A program made the translations under genes and the position numbers. From Babylonia areolata (taxonomy: Eukaryota; Mollusca; Gastropoda; Neogastropoda; Buccinidae), in the NCBI RefSeq assembly GCF_041734735.1, contig NC_134878.1, positions 32,190,311 through 32,254,310 of the forward strand: DNA of 64,000 bases, written 5' to 3'. Under the pieces are notes generated by a model. That model saw only the letters and a program-made list of their open reading frames with translations. It was not told where the DNA came from and searched no databases. Shown in pieces: positions 30,875-45,800 of this stretch (its first letter is position 1; every line of letters starts with the position of its first letter).

Positions 30875-33800
30875 CTGAGGAACAAAATAAAAACATGAAC
30901 TGGTCATTGACAGTATGAAACAGAAATAAAAGCCTGAAAAAAAAAATCAAAATAATAACTTTGTATTCACAAAAATAATTTTTAATCCCTACCTGTATGT
31001 TAATTCACATAAATGCTCTTTCTCATAAGCACGCACACAAACACTTGTATGACAGTAGTTTCATTAACAATATTAATTTGCCTGAAAGGTCTCTACATCA
31101 TATACAACTGGCACTGTTGTCACAGAAAAATTGGAAAGTCTATCCGCAGATCAGTGTTCTGTCCACAACAGTTTGAATTTTCACTCAAACTGAAGCACAC
31201 ATGCAAGCCAAGCTGTACAACCACAATTTATTATTCATACAAAGCCTGATCACCTTATATATGCACTACGAAACCAGTAATAGTGATAAAAAAATCTTTA
31301 CCATGTCCAACAGCAGCTTATTTTTGAGTCGATCCATGTCATGCTTCATTTGTGTTTCCATCCCCCTCTGTGGAAAAAACCCCATTTGAGACAAATAATC
31401 AAATGCACTGGAATAACATCTCAAACATCTAACATCCAAGATTAAAATACAAACAGAAGCTTTCATTATTCTCCTAAATGTTTGATCAATATCAATTTAG
31501 ACACATCTCATAGTTATTGAAAAATGTAAGCAATCTGAGTTCAATATCATTATTGACAACAGATGCATTGTTTAATCTAAACCTTGGAAGGGGGCAAGAG
31601 GAAAATTTCCTTGGAAAATCAAACACAATGAATTATGAACTGTAACACGTTTTCTAGCTTTCAAGATAAAAAAAAACTTGTCCACAGAATTCTAAAAGTG
31701 GATAAAAAGCAGCAGCTTACCTGAACTTCTCGGGTCTGGCATTGGGTGCGGTGTGATTTCTCTCTGAAGTTTTTTAAGCATCTTCTAGACGTCTTTACCC
31801 TGAATAATCGACACTCTCATCAGCCATGTAATACAACACAACTGTCCACTTTACATTTTTTCCTTTACGTATATAAAAAATATGTGAACACACCCACTCT
31901 GATCATAAACACTGCAATAACTTGAGTAAAAAAAACATCCACATGAAATGTTGTGTCAATGCAGTATCAAAATCACAAATGGCAAAAGTTTGTTGGGTAA
32001 CTAAACTAAAGCAATGTGTTAGGTATAAATCATGCACGTGTTCATTTGATTTTAATCAAATATGGATTTGGTTATTCTGTGTACAAAACGTTTCAATGCA
32101 CAATGTTTTGTTGTTGCTGTTTTTTGGCTCCTTCGTCCCTTTCTTCTGACAAACATTTCCCCCTGATTTCCCTTTCTGAATGTCTTTTTTTGTTTGTTTA
32201 GTTATGATGATTTGTTGTGTTGCTGTTACCTTTTTTTCAATGAATAAATGTCATATCAAATACAAAACAAACAAAACCAAAAAAAGTTATTAAATACAAC
32301 CAAAAGAAAAAAAGATAGAAAAAAAAAATTTGGTTAAGTCTCAACCCACCCCTTTAGGAGACTTTCTCTCTTGTCATGAAGCATTTTCATCTGCTCCAAA
32401 TAGATGGCCTGGAACAAAAAACATGAAAAATAACAAAGGCTAAAAACATTTTAAAAATCAAAACCGAAAGTCATAAACAGGTATGGACCGTTCCAAGACA
32501 TAACCACATGGGTGTGAATACTTTCATGTTGCTGATTACATCAGCTGGTAATGCTGCAGAATGAAAAATGGGCCCATCCTTAATCCTTTCACCCTGCCTA
32601 TACTTAATTGGTGAACCGTCATCCACAGTATCAACATGGCCAGTCATCATTTCCTATTTTAAATTTTGTTTGGTGATAAAAAGAAAATGAATGACAATTT
32701 TCATGTAGTGACTATTTCCAGACAGGGGGCTACATAGTACTTGTAGGCGTGAAAGCAATTGCCTCCCATGTTAACACCAACTGCAGTTTTCATTTTTCAC
32801 ATGTAAGTGCTGGAACAGTCTCCAAGTTCAAAAAGATAATCTGAAAAGAAGTTCAAGCAGAATTTACTGATTTCATACATAATATACTGATTGAAGATAA
32901 TCAAGGCATAAACCAGGAAAAAAACCCACCTGAAGCAGAGTTGATTTTATACAGGCACGCGCACCATCAGAATCTTTATATTCTGTTTCCATCACTCTTT
33001 GCAGTCAACAAGAAAACTATGATCAATGATACTTGTGACCTATATCCCTTTAAGCATTGACGACTAATTTCCAGTTCAACACTTTATTTCAATCTATGAT
33101 AAAAGCAACAACAGACCTTTTTTCTCTCTTTTTTTTCTTAGGTTCAACAGCACCCAGTCTGACATGACCAGCTTACCTCAGTTTTCTTTTCTACTTTGTT
33201 CAGGTCAGCAACCTCTTGTTCCAGAGCTGACAGTTCTGTGTTTATCTGTTGTTTAAAGTCACTCACCACCTGGTCCCTGAAAAACAAATTGCTCCACTTC
33301 AACTTGAGCTTTTCTTTGTTTGCACAGTAAGACTAAGTTTGTAAAGCTTGTAAAACATCCTTGTAGTTGCAAGACATCCATGTTCTGTCATTCAAAAGAA
33401 TGTCACACTGCTCTTCACTTTTTATTGGTACCCCTGACCCCTCCCCCATCCAATCAATCACTGCACTTCACTTACACTTCCCTATCCCTCCACTGCCTTT
33501 CAGCAATGGCCACCACATCCTCCAGTCCTAACCTGTTGCATCACCAGTTTCAACCAAGTAGTATGTAAAGTAATTAAGTGAAGTGCACACATACATCAGT
33601 GTGAATACATCCAAGAATTTTAGTCGTAACCAGTGGTCAGTAATCTGGTTAATGAGCACTGACCTTGTGGCTGCAAATTTGGGGGATGGTGAATCCTATT
33701 TGGTTTTCAGTGTGACAATAAAGACAAAATATATATCCTGCAATCACATGTGCTTGCAACTTGCAACTCTGTTAGTTCAGTTCAGTTCAGTTACTCAAGG

Positions 33801-36800
33801 AGGTGTCACTGCATTCAGACAAATCTATATATGCTACACCACATCTAAGCAGATGCCTGACCAGCAGTGTAACCCAATGTGCGCCAAATACAATAAAACA
33901 TAATAAACAAAATAATAAATAAAAATAGAAAAAACGAAAATATAATAACATGAATAACAATACAAATAAATAAATATCTAAAAAATAAATAAATAAATAA
34001 ACAAGTGCACACTCATATCATAGATCCCACAAAACACACACTCACACATACAAACATACACACACACACAGAGGCACAACAGACAAGCAATATGCAGTTT
34101 CACATATATGAAAGAACAAACAAATGTGTACAGGCCCAGCACAGCACATAAAAGCACTCACGCACGCATACATACACAAATACCTACATTCTCCATGTCC
34201 CACATTACCCACACACATTCACACCCATACATTCCAATTTATCGCAGCTCCCACAACATACACACACAAATTAATATGGGGTATATTACGCAGCTTCCAC
34301 AATACCCCCAACACACACACACACCCAATAAATACATGCACACTTATTCCCACACACACAAGTACACACATGCCTTCATATCGCAGCTCTTACATCACAC
34401 ACACACACACACACAGAGCTCTCATGACACATATGTACACACATACGCACATACTGCCACCAATATGCCACAAGAGGGATGTGAAAAGATCTGATTCACC
34501 CAATCTCCAATCCTTAAAAAACAGATCATATGAGAAAAATGGTAACAGTAAACCCTACCACTGCTTTTTGTCTTCTGTCCACAACTGGTTGACACGTTTG
34601 TTAGCCAGTTTCAGAGCACCGTCAGCCAGCTGTTGCACATGATACTCCCGTTCCTGAACATACGGGTACACAATGTTCACACATCAACAGCAAAAACATC
34701 ATTCCGTTTTCATAGATTTTTTTCAGTCATCTTTGCAGAGTACTGGCTTTCAAATGACTGCTGAATGGGGTGAATTTTGTCTAAAAACATAAAGTGTCCT
34801 ACTATGATCATTACAGTGTTTGAAAAAAAAGTTTGCAAACTTGCTGATATATAATGTGCAAGTACATGAAATACTTAACTGCCAATAGTTGTTCCAACGG
34901 GTTATGTGCAGTCTCAAAATGATCACAACAGACAAAATTTGGGGTTAAATACATATATTTTGTTTACGGTACAAACTTGAGACAATACTCATTGACACGT
35001 GTATAGCCACAAGTACTGTGAGTGATAAATACACCCAAAGACATTAGACAACTGCATGTTCAGTGAATTCAAGGGTTCTTACCTTGATCTGTTTCTTCAA
35101 ATCCATGCCAAACCCCTTCATGACAGTCATGACACTAGTGCCAGACTCCTTGGCATCCACCCCTGTCTCCTGCTGTGACACTAAGTCATCCAAAGGGGTG
35201 GCCTCCCTTTCACTGTTTTCTGATGCCCAGTGTTTCGTGTGGGCTTTTGACGAAGTGCAGATTTTGTCTGGTGTGGTCTTTTTCAATGCACATGGTTTTC
35301 TCCTCTCAACCAGCGTTTCCACTTTTGAATCTGAAAATTGGAAGCATGGTCAAACACATACACAATTTTTAGATTAGCACATATATCATGGTATGAACAA
35401 GTTCTATATTAAGACACATATTTTGTTTAGTAACTAGCAGTGGGTATGTCCTTTAGACCTGCACGTACATGAGATGTCAGTGGCCTCCACAAGTTTTCCA
35501 GGGAAACGGTCCCCCCTGCCCTATGGGTAGACTTGGGAAAGTCAAAGGCTAAGGGAGTAAACCCTCCTGAAATCCAGAGTGGAGCGCCTGAGGAAGCTTG
35601 GTGATGAACCCATGACCAATCCAGCAGCTCCTGCAGCAGTTGTAGTCAGGTCGCATCACACTGCGGCCCTCCTGGCTACAGGACCCAGGGGGGGAGAGGG
35701 GGGGGGGATCTTGGTGCTCAGGTAACCCACAGCCTTCATTCACTCTTTTTTCATTCATTCTTTCTTTTATCTGTCTCGAGCCACTGATGTCTTCATCGTT
35801 TGCAATGAGCTCATAGACAACTGGAAAACTAAGTAATAACACAATTTCCAAATATATCACTGTCATCTCTGTTATAAAATATATGTTTCATCGAAATGTT
35901 AGTCAGGTTCCCTGACTTATAAAAAAACATCTGGTTATACATACTCTGCAGTCTGATTGTGATCAGTTCAACTTCTCAGACAAAATTCTATTATCCCAGA
36001 ATATAACTGAACATAATACATATTACATAATGTGTATTTTCTTTCCCCTCATGAAATACAAACTGTAAAATATCCACATTTGTTTGTTTTTGGATAACCA
36101 TTTCCTCAGGTGCAAACATGCTGCATGTGTGCATTTGCGTATGTCTGTATGTATGCATGTGTGGCTTTATTTTCTTAGCTATTAGCCGCTCCTTTTTATC
36201 TTAAACTGGAATCCCTGCAGCTATAACATTGCTTGCAGCAAGTACGTGGATTTTCCTACTTCTATTTTTGGCTGGCTGTCAAGCCCATCCATCAAATGTG
36301 CACATCGCCAATCTCAGTGAAACATAAGCTGTTTTCAAGTCAATATTTCAGAGGGGATTATGGGAACTTGGCTGTTGAAGTGCTGTGTGCAAAGAACAGT
36401 TGTTGTTTTTTTCCACCAGATGAAAGCTGTTTTGGTGATGGACAGTATACAGGTACCTATTCGTGAATCCAGAAAAGCAGCAATTAAAAACAATCAAGTT
36501 CTATCCCCGTGATTATTACTGGTGGAACAATGAAATATTTGTAGCCACTTGACATCAGTGTGAACTGTGCCTTTAAGTGGAGCTATGAAACAAGTGCAAA
36601 CGCTAGATGACAGCCAAGAAAATGTTTACTAAAAAGGGAAAGATGCGTTGTGTATCATTCGCCAAGGTCTGCCAATAGATCCTCACTGCATGGGACAGGG
36701 TTAAAAAGATGATAATGATTAATGCATTCAGAAAAGCAGGTCTGGTCAGCAAAACAGCAGATAACATGGAATCCACATGCAAATGCGAAGTAAACACAGA

Positions 36801-39800
36801 CAGCATTTCCAATAATATGGTGATTGAGCCTGGACTAGAGGATATTTCACATCAACTTTTCAAATCTGACATTGAAGATAAAAAATTCAATGGGATCAGT
36901 GCCATGGAAGATGAAAAGGAGGACCGAGAATGAACTATGTTTTTTTTTTTTTTTAAACATAAAATATTTGTGTTGGTTAGTCAAGGCTAGCTGTACTGTG
37001 TAATTTGTGTGTGAGTGTGACACTGTCAGGTGCCTCAGTTTTCAACTATTCATCCGTTGTTCATTTCTTACCTTTCTTTTCGATTAATTGTGGCTTAAAA
37101 ATTGCAAGCGTCTTTTTCATTGATTTTTTTTTTTTTTTTTAAATTCAGAGGATGCACTTTGTAGTTTGGAAAATACAGTACATGTCTTGGTTTTGTATAT
37201 GTGCGTATGTGTCCAATATTTTAAACAGAATCTGTCTTTATACATTTCTTCAGAAAGAATGTGTATTACTGTGGTTTAGAATCACTAAAATGACAATTTC
37301 TTATCATACTATAACAAAAACGTAAACCCAAAGAATGAATTAAACTTTTAAAAAGATGAAATTCTGACAAATTTGATATTGATAGGAAGTGTGCAAGGAT
37401 TTATATATCAATATACACAAAGGACTAATATAATGTTAATTTTATTACCTGAAATGTCCAGCTGATCATCTGGGAAGAGCCGTCTGGGCTGAAGGCATGA
37501 ACTCTTGAAATTTGCAATGTCTTCGTCATCAGAGTTGGAACTGAAACTATCTTCCTTTTCAATGTTAAGAAATTAACTGCTCAAAAAATAATATCAGAAG
37601 GGGTGTGTCTCATGGAAGAAAAATCCATGCATCTAGTTCTATGTAAATTCAAGTCAAAAGTTTGTTTGAATTATACCCAGCTTAGCTGTGAGCACATTCA
37701 CAGATGTCCCTGTAAATGGGATATTCCCAGTATGCACATTAGAGCAGGACAAGATAATCTGCATCAATTTTTTTTCTTCACAAAAGCTTTTATATGTATG
37801 TGTACTTGTGAGAGAGTGTGCATGCATGTGTATTGTGTGTGTATCAGTGTACAATTGTTCTGAAATGAGATTCTACCCAAGGTGCTGTGTTGTAAACAGA
37901 TAAGTAAACATCCAAAATTACCACTTCACATGTCACACTGTGATTACCTGAGAGCAGCATGGAATGTGTGCCCCATAATAGTAAAGTGAAAGTATCTTAA
38001 AGATTTTATTACCCCTTGTGTACATTCCATATATACCAAGCAAGTTGCAAGGTGAAGTAGTGACAAATACATCAACTGTTTAAACAGCAGTCTCATTCTG
38101 TCACAACATTTTTATGGTCTCATACACTTCTTTGTTACCAGATAACTTTGTAGTGAACAATAAAGCTCAATTCCACTTAAGAATTACCCAATTTTTATCA
38201 TAGTACATACACATTAACGGACTGTGCTGAGGCCTCTAAGTTCAAACCACTGTCTGTCTGTATGCAGATGATGTTCATCCAAGCTCAGTTCATGCCTCAA
38301 ATCAAAAGTGGCTAACAGAACACACAAGTACTCAATGTGCTCAGACTTTGACAGGATACAAACATTCTTCTCAGCATAGACTTGCTTGGTCGAATCACTG
38401 ATGATGGACCTGCAAAAACAAAACAAGAGAAAAAATAACACACCAAATACCATTTACAAACACTGTTTATATCGAATCAGCTTTGACTGGTCACCAGTCA
38501 AGAATACAGCAAAGTTTAGAAGATACACAAACAAGAGAGGCAAGGCCTTCAAGACTCACTTGTGATACACTTAAAAGAAAAAAAATCTAATCGTTAAAAA
38601 GTGTTCTGTATTTGTTATTATAAAGCTTTGGGTTGAAAAAAAAGAAAAAAAAAAGAAAAGTCCTAACCAGATTTGAACCCCGCGTGTTCGGGTGAGAAGA
38701 AACTGTCTTACCCATTACACTATTGTGGCTCCTTAACGTTCTAAAATTTAATATTTGAACATACCTTTTTAAAGGGCAATAAATCAATTGCAGTATTCGC
38801 GGTGAGAACGCTGTTTAAATCATATTATTCTGGTGTATCTTGGGCATTCAAAAAATCTTTAAGGGCTATAAAAAAAAAAATTCTTTTTAACCCCTATATG
38901 CTTCGCTGCCACAATGATGAGGTAACTCGTCATCGAAATATTCTGACTTATCCCTGGTTTGCATTCACTTCGTTGACAAAAATAGTGGTAGCTTTAGCCT
39001 GTGGAATCTCTCTAGATTCTATTCATAGCTAGAAACCCCATCTACGTCATGAAGCAGTCCTTTATTTGAACGTTTTGGTTGGGTCACTGTCCAAGTGTTT
39101 GCCTGACTTTTCTCCTTGCTCGCTCAACAAAATGTCAGACTGACGCCGTGCTCAAAACATGCGATCGTGATGAACTAAATCAACCAAGATTTCTTTCTTT
39201 AGCTGATGCTCAGAAAGAATTGAAGCATAAATTCGAAGGAAACAGTGATGAACATTTACAGGACGATCTGATAGAAAATAAAGGGAGCAATCAAGAGCGG
39301 CCAAGATGCGACTGTCAGTGAGTGATGCCGGCTGTACAGATGTTAGCAGACGACAGAACATGACCGAATTAGAAGCAGGACAGTGTGAGCGATATTCTTG
39401 GCACTCAGCCAACGTGGTCTGATGAGAACTGGATCAAGTCCCCTAGCATTAATTATAGATTAATTTCCCTTTTTTACTATCTACACCAAAACGTTTGCAA
39501 AATAAATAAAACTTCCATGCTTAGCAAAAGAAGTTCCTGTTTGAACAAAAAATGATAATAATGACTGCTCTTGTTGTTGTGTCAGAATATCACATCAAAG
39601 TGCCAAGTTTAGAGAATACAAAAAATATAAATATAAATATAACAGTAAATGCAGTTTGCATATAATTTGGCTTCTTTTTTATTTTTTGTGCCCATCCCAA
39701 TGGTGCAATATTGTTTTAAACAAGACAGGAAAGAACTGAATTTTTCCTATTTTTATGCCTAATTTGGTGTCAACTGACAAAGTATTTGCAGAAAAAATGT

Positions 39801-42800
39801 CAATGTTAAAGTTTACCACAGACACACAAACACACACACAGACAACCGAACACTGGGTTAAAACATAGACTCACTTTGTTTACACAAGTGAGTCAAAAAG
39901 CACACATGCCTAATTAACCTCACCTGTTTGTATGACCTGACAGTCTGAACAGTCAGGTCACCTTCCCCCAATACAGTTTCTAACAATCAATTTAATCAGC
40001 ACTCACAGATTATATCCCGCATACAATAACTGAAGAACAGAAGACAAAACACACACAGACACACACATACATACCAGAGACCAAACCAGCCCTCTTTAAC
40101 TCTGTTGCTCCACCATCCTGCAAGGACTTGCGTTTTCTTTTCGCTTCGCTGGAGTGCTTGATTGGAGCAGCTTTCCTGTGAACATCTCCAGTCATGTTGT
40201 GCCTGGGAGATGGCGAGCTTTCTTCAACTTGCATGAACTGTCTTCCTGCATCTGCTTCAGTCATCTGGAAGTATTTAAAGTGAATAAAAGGGCTGGGTAA
40301 TGCACAGTGGCACAACTTTGTTCGTCAACCCAAGGCTTGTAATCTCGTCCAACACTTTATATATTTTTCACTGGAGGTAATACTGCACTGGTGATTGTGC
40401 AGCACCCTTCCTCCACTCCTATATCCACTCCCCCAGCCCCACCATGGATCATGTGAGTGATCTATGATGGAATGACTTATGGACTGATTGATTATGGAGA
40501 CAGTCTGTGCAGTGTTGTGTGGTATTGCATACCATTTTGCGTTATGACAGATGTTTGGATTCAAATTCTTATGCTCCCCCATGGGAGCATAGTATGTTAA
40601 AGTTCAGTGCCACCCTTTTTTCACCTCTCTCTACATATATCTCTTCTCCTGCTGACATTGTTACATTATGTGCACTAAGTGCAAGGTGCAAAAATTACAA
40701 ACATGGCCTTCACAAAGTCTAGTGTAAAACCATACAACCACAGCAGACATGTCCTGCTTTCCTCAATGCAGGCTGACAGAAGTTCTTTTATCAAGAAAGG
40801 ATGCCCTTTTAAGTGATTTCTTTGAAGTTCAAACAAGAGTCTGTGTAGCTGAAAAAAACCCACTTTAATCATGTTAATGAAACAGGCAGAGTGATCTGTG
40901 TGTAGTAGTGGTTACTACATGTATAGAAAAGCTCTGTATTATATGATGCACTTCTCGGTCACAAATCAGTCAGAAATCCAGAAAAAAATGATAAAATATA
41001 AACATGCATTCCTTGTTTTTTTCCAAAGCAAAGATGATGCAGTAAAACTCAAAACAATTCTGCAATCATGGCAAATCTTGAAGAAAAGAAAGAAATCAAA
41101 CAAACAGCAAAACAAACAGCATGAGTTCTGTAGTTTACATACATCATCTCTTTGCATGGATGCCTGATGAAGACTGAGTTGAGACAGAAATGACTGCTCG
41201 CTGAAAGCACTTCCACACACAGAAGCCTTTGGAGTGTGAGCTGAGCTCAAAGATGCCTGAAACCATGTTATATGTCAGATTAAAGTTACAGTGGAACAGC
41301 ATCATCATCACATGTAAATTATTGCACGAATTTGTTTTAGATAATAAAGATTTGTTTTACCTTTCTCTTCTGACTTGCCCTCCTATCTGCATCTGCAAAA
41401 CATAAACATCTGATGATTGTACGACACTTCACTTATCCACTCAAGTATCATCACCTCAATAACATCATTAACGGCTGCAAAACTGCTGAGACTTCATTAA
41501 AGAAAATGAAGATCTGTTCATTTCTGACATGACCTGATCATATAAAACAAAGAAATACTGATAAACATTACATCCTACAGAAACAGGACATGAAGCTGGA
41601 TATGCCAAATCAGTGATGATGGATTTTTCCTTTCAAGTCATGATCGTGAATACAGTAATATTCAGTTCAGTGGATGGAAATGCATTCTACTTCTTCCATC
41701 ATTCATATGTCTATTATTTTTATCCTCCAAGAATTTTATTATGACTGGATCATAAAAATGCATTAAATACAAAACGGAAAAGAAAATTCCTCAGTTCTGT
41801 TTCCATAAAAAGCACTTTCAGATACCATTTCTTGGACCAAATGCAGTAATTTGTAATCAAACATTCAACACAACTCTAACTGATAAAGAGAATAATTCCT
41901 ACACTTGACCTTGAAATAGCCCATAAACAAGGTAGTTACCTGAACTGTCCCCAGATTGAGAAAGCGCACCTGGTGTTGACTCTCCACCCAAGACCAAAGA
42001 ACTGCATGACTTCTGACTGCAGTTCCTGGGTGTGTTGGCCACAAACTGTTCTCCTCTCATCATCTCTATGCTCTGAAATACACATAAACCTTTCATCAAT
42101 AACAAGGCATTTCAAAATTTAGTCAGAATAATGTTGCTGCAGAAAGACTGGCCTGAACATACTCTTGCTACACACTGGAAAGTCGTCTACATGTCTATTA
42201 CTTTTCCTTGCTTTATGAGATATGCTCATTGATGTGAATATTAATCTGTTTGGTTGTATGATGGTATTCACTGTGATCTTGACCATCCAAATGTTCACTT
42301 TGCCCCTCCCCTGCCCTTCCCCCTATCTCTCAGGACCCTTCATCCCTACTGCCCCCCTCCCAACTACAAAATAAAGTTACACAGGTTTATTCTACCATAA
42401 TTCAAAATCCATTACAACAAATACAAAATCAATGTACTGATGAAACAAGTGCCTTCTTACATATCTTCCCAACAAGGATTTTGCATGAACATGTAATGCA
42501 TAAATATTTCATTTTCACCTCCTCCAGGTCAACTTCCAGGCTGTATGGATCATTGGAAGGGTTGACAGGGCTCTTTGGGTTTCGTTCGCTGATCATCTTC
42601 ACTGCTCCATCGTGCAGTTTTTGTTGCTCTGACTTGTAAGCATTAATCCAACTGATTTCACTCCTGTAAACCATTTTGTTTCCACAACAACATTAGACCA
42701 ATGATCTCTCTCCAACTTTAACTCAATCAGAAACAAAAGAAAAGAAAAACCACCAGCACAACAAAGAACAATTTAAATGTACTTGATATGACTGATAATG

Positions 42801-45800
42801 ACTGTCCTATTTCATTAAATGACATAACACTGCCATGCTAAAAGCAGGGATGTGTCCCTGTTCAACTTGTTTTATAATAAGTATTTCCCCATGAATTAGA
42901 AGTGCACTGGGAGGATCCCTCTTCAACATTCACAGACTGACAACCACAGAGACCCAAAAACTATAATACTGATCCTGTAGAACCTGAAAAAAAGGAAAGG
43001 AAAATAAGCTTCAAGAACAGTCATATTCATAGAAACAAACACGGACCATTCTGTCAATTTTTCTTCTGAGGATGGAAAAAGCAAAACTGGCCTGAACATA
43101 AACCTAGTAAAACATTATCCACCAATAATTATTCAACTGACAAGAGCAGTCTGGGTTTGTTTGTTTTTTTCTTTAACTTGAACATCAGGGCCACTTCAAT
43201 GAATGAGGTTTACCACAGTGAAGGAGTGGGTTGTAGGTATGTTTCACTATTGATATCAACAACTCCTTACATTTTTTCAACAGTAGTTCCAGCGTCAGAG
43301 CCTTGATGGGAGCTGTCTGCTGATGTTTTTCCCTGCACAATACACAAATATCTGTAACTGCACACAAAAAAGCTGAAAGATCACAGCTCTCAAAAATCAA
43401 ACATATAGTTTTTTTTGTTTGTTTGTTTGTTTGTTTTTAAGCCCGCATGCTCATTCATAACAGGAAACTGTTTTGTTTTGAGGGTAGAGGCAGGCAAGGG
43501 AGAAACAGCAACAATAAAACTATGCATCACCAGCTCACATCATAGTCTGCTTGCTCTTTGAACATGTGGACACATCTCAACCCCTTTACTGTTTATATGT
43601 CTTTGATCCCCTAAGTTATCAGTCAATGTACACTATTCAAACCTTTGGTCTTCCAAAACATTCCCCATGATGTACAGTAATAAGATTGGAAGATGCACAA
43701 AAAAACAAAAAATTAATAGTTAGTTCATACTGGACTGGTTGATTTCAGTGAAAGGAAAAAAATCAGAATTTACAAAGCGAAGAAAGAGAATGCACATAAT
43801 ACAACTGCAATATAACCATCATATAAAAAGGCCATTTAACAGCATTATATCAAAATCAAACACAGAAGTTAAAAAAAAAGAAAAAAAGATAAACATGTAC
43901 TCACTCTTTTTGAACTATTCTGCTTCTTCCTGTTATCTGGGGCTGGGTGAGTTCTCTTCCTCTTGTGGCTGAGAGAAAAAATCAGATCAGTCCAAACATT
44001 TCAACAAACTGTTCAGGCAGACATTCACAAAATAAGAAACCTAAACTAAAAACGTTATCTGTATGGGAATCTCTAAACTCAGTTCTAATGTTAAAAACAA
44101 AAGTACAGTTTAGCAAATCCACCAAGACTGTTGTAACTTTTCCAGTGCAGTGAACAAGTCAGCAAATGGAACAGTAATGAGTCATCTTCATCTGGAGGCT
44201 GCAACTTGCATGTTCTTTCATTTCTGTCAAAGGAAATTTTGCTCCCACTAAAAGTTACACCATGTCTAATGAGCAAACTTATCATGACTTAACACACATT
44301 GCCAATTTTTCTGTTTCATATTCATGATATATTTACCTGGTTACAACTATGGATGCCTATGTATCAAAAAACAAGTCAACTGAGGAAGTTATGGAAACAC
44401 ACACTATCCCCTCTTTTAGTACACAACCCCACAAAATGAAAAAAGTAGTTTGGAACATGGGCTGGCATTAAAGAGGCATGAAGAAAGTTCAGGACACTGA
44501 ACAAGCTGGCTCAAAATGTTTTTATACAGCTCAAAAAGGTTTGAAACTGCGGGAAACCGGAAAAGCCTACCCAGTAGTTACTTTTCAGCTTGAGATTGAA
44601 AGAAGCTTCCTTCAAAGAATCAATGGGAAACCTCCAGAAAGAAGCTGAATGTGGGAAGAGATCCCAAGCTAGGGTCCTACTAGCTTTCTTCAGAGCTGTG
44701 CTTGGATCACATTCTTCAGATCATGCAGACAGGATGTTCCCAAGTTGTCCAATACCAACGAGGAGTCCCATACAGAAATACGTATAAAAGTTTGGATAAC
44801 AAACGCACAAGACATTGTCAGTGTGGGAAAGTTGCGGCTTGTATTCTCATAAACACAGATTAAATATACATGAAATCTAATAAATTCCAATAATAGACAA
44901 AGGAGTGTCTTGCGCACTTCCAAATTACATAAGATGAAGCACTCAACTATTGCACTTGTCAAACAAGGGAAAGTATGCACCAAACACAAGAAAGTAACAC
45001 ATGAAATGAAGAGAGATGATAGGTACATGAATGCACTGAACTTCCATCCTGAAGGTCTGTGTTTGGAATCCTGTCAGCGTCATGTGGGTTGATGAAGACT
45101 TATCTCCTTGGACAATACATGTGCAGACTTGTTACTTCCCTTTAGAAGTATGCAGATAAAAAACCCAAAGAAAAACATGCAGTGGCAGGCTAAAAAGTTA
45201 TGCATGAAACCCAGTGACAGACGTGAGTGAACATGTGTGCCTATTGACACAGATGACAGGAAAGAAATGTGAAGTAAAAAACCCTCTGCACCACTACACA
45301 CACTCAGCAGCAATCCACAACATTACTAGCATTTCTTTTCATTACCTATCTGTGACTGCACATTCTCTTGTTGATGAAACTGATAATCCAGCTTTCTTCT
45401 GGACTGTTTTTTTCCTCCTTCGTCTCTTGTTCTGGAAAAACACACATATTAGAAAAAAAAAAAAAAGAAATAACAATTAAATTCAACTTGCACAAAAAGA
45501 TGAACATGCATTTTCAAAACGGAACAAGTTACAATAATCCAAAAGGTGTTATCTGATTTTTTCTTAATCAAAGTTTGACCTTAGACCTCATCGCTTCATG
45601 GTATTTATACCCCCTGGTTCACTTTCAAGGAGCTGTTTGACAGAACAGATACCACTGAGTGCTCTATGCCTATTTACAAACCTTAGTATTTATTTACTTT
45701 TTTAAATGCTTCTTCAACGTTTGAAATAAAAAGCAAAGACTTCATGGCTGATTGTTTCCTGCTGATTTAAACCGATTCAAAAACAGTGAGAAGATCAGAA

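Noticed and set aside
34108-34642. Long His/Thr-rich frames of 128 and 172 codons
   Set aside because: They run through CA-rich low-complexity DNA; the true coding unit here is the minus-strand SYCP2 exon at 34559-34653.
36709-36933. Small host gene of 74 codons
   Set aside because: Upstream sequence and the [12 protein letters not shown] pattern show it is the tail of a pogo/Tigger transposase.
38661-38735. Functional tRNA gene
   Set aside because: Promoter boxes are present but acceptor and anticodon stems do not pair.
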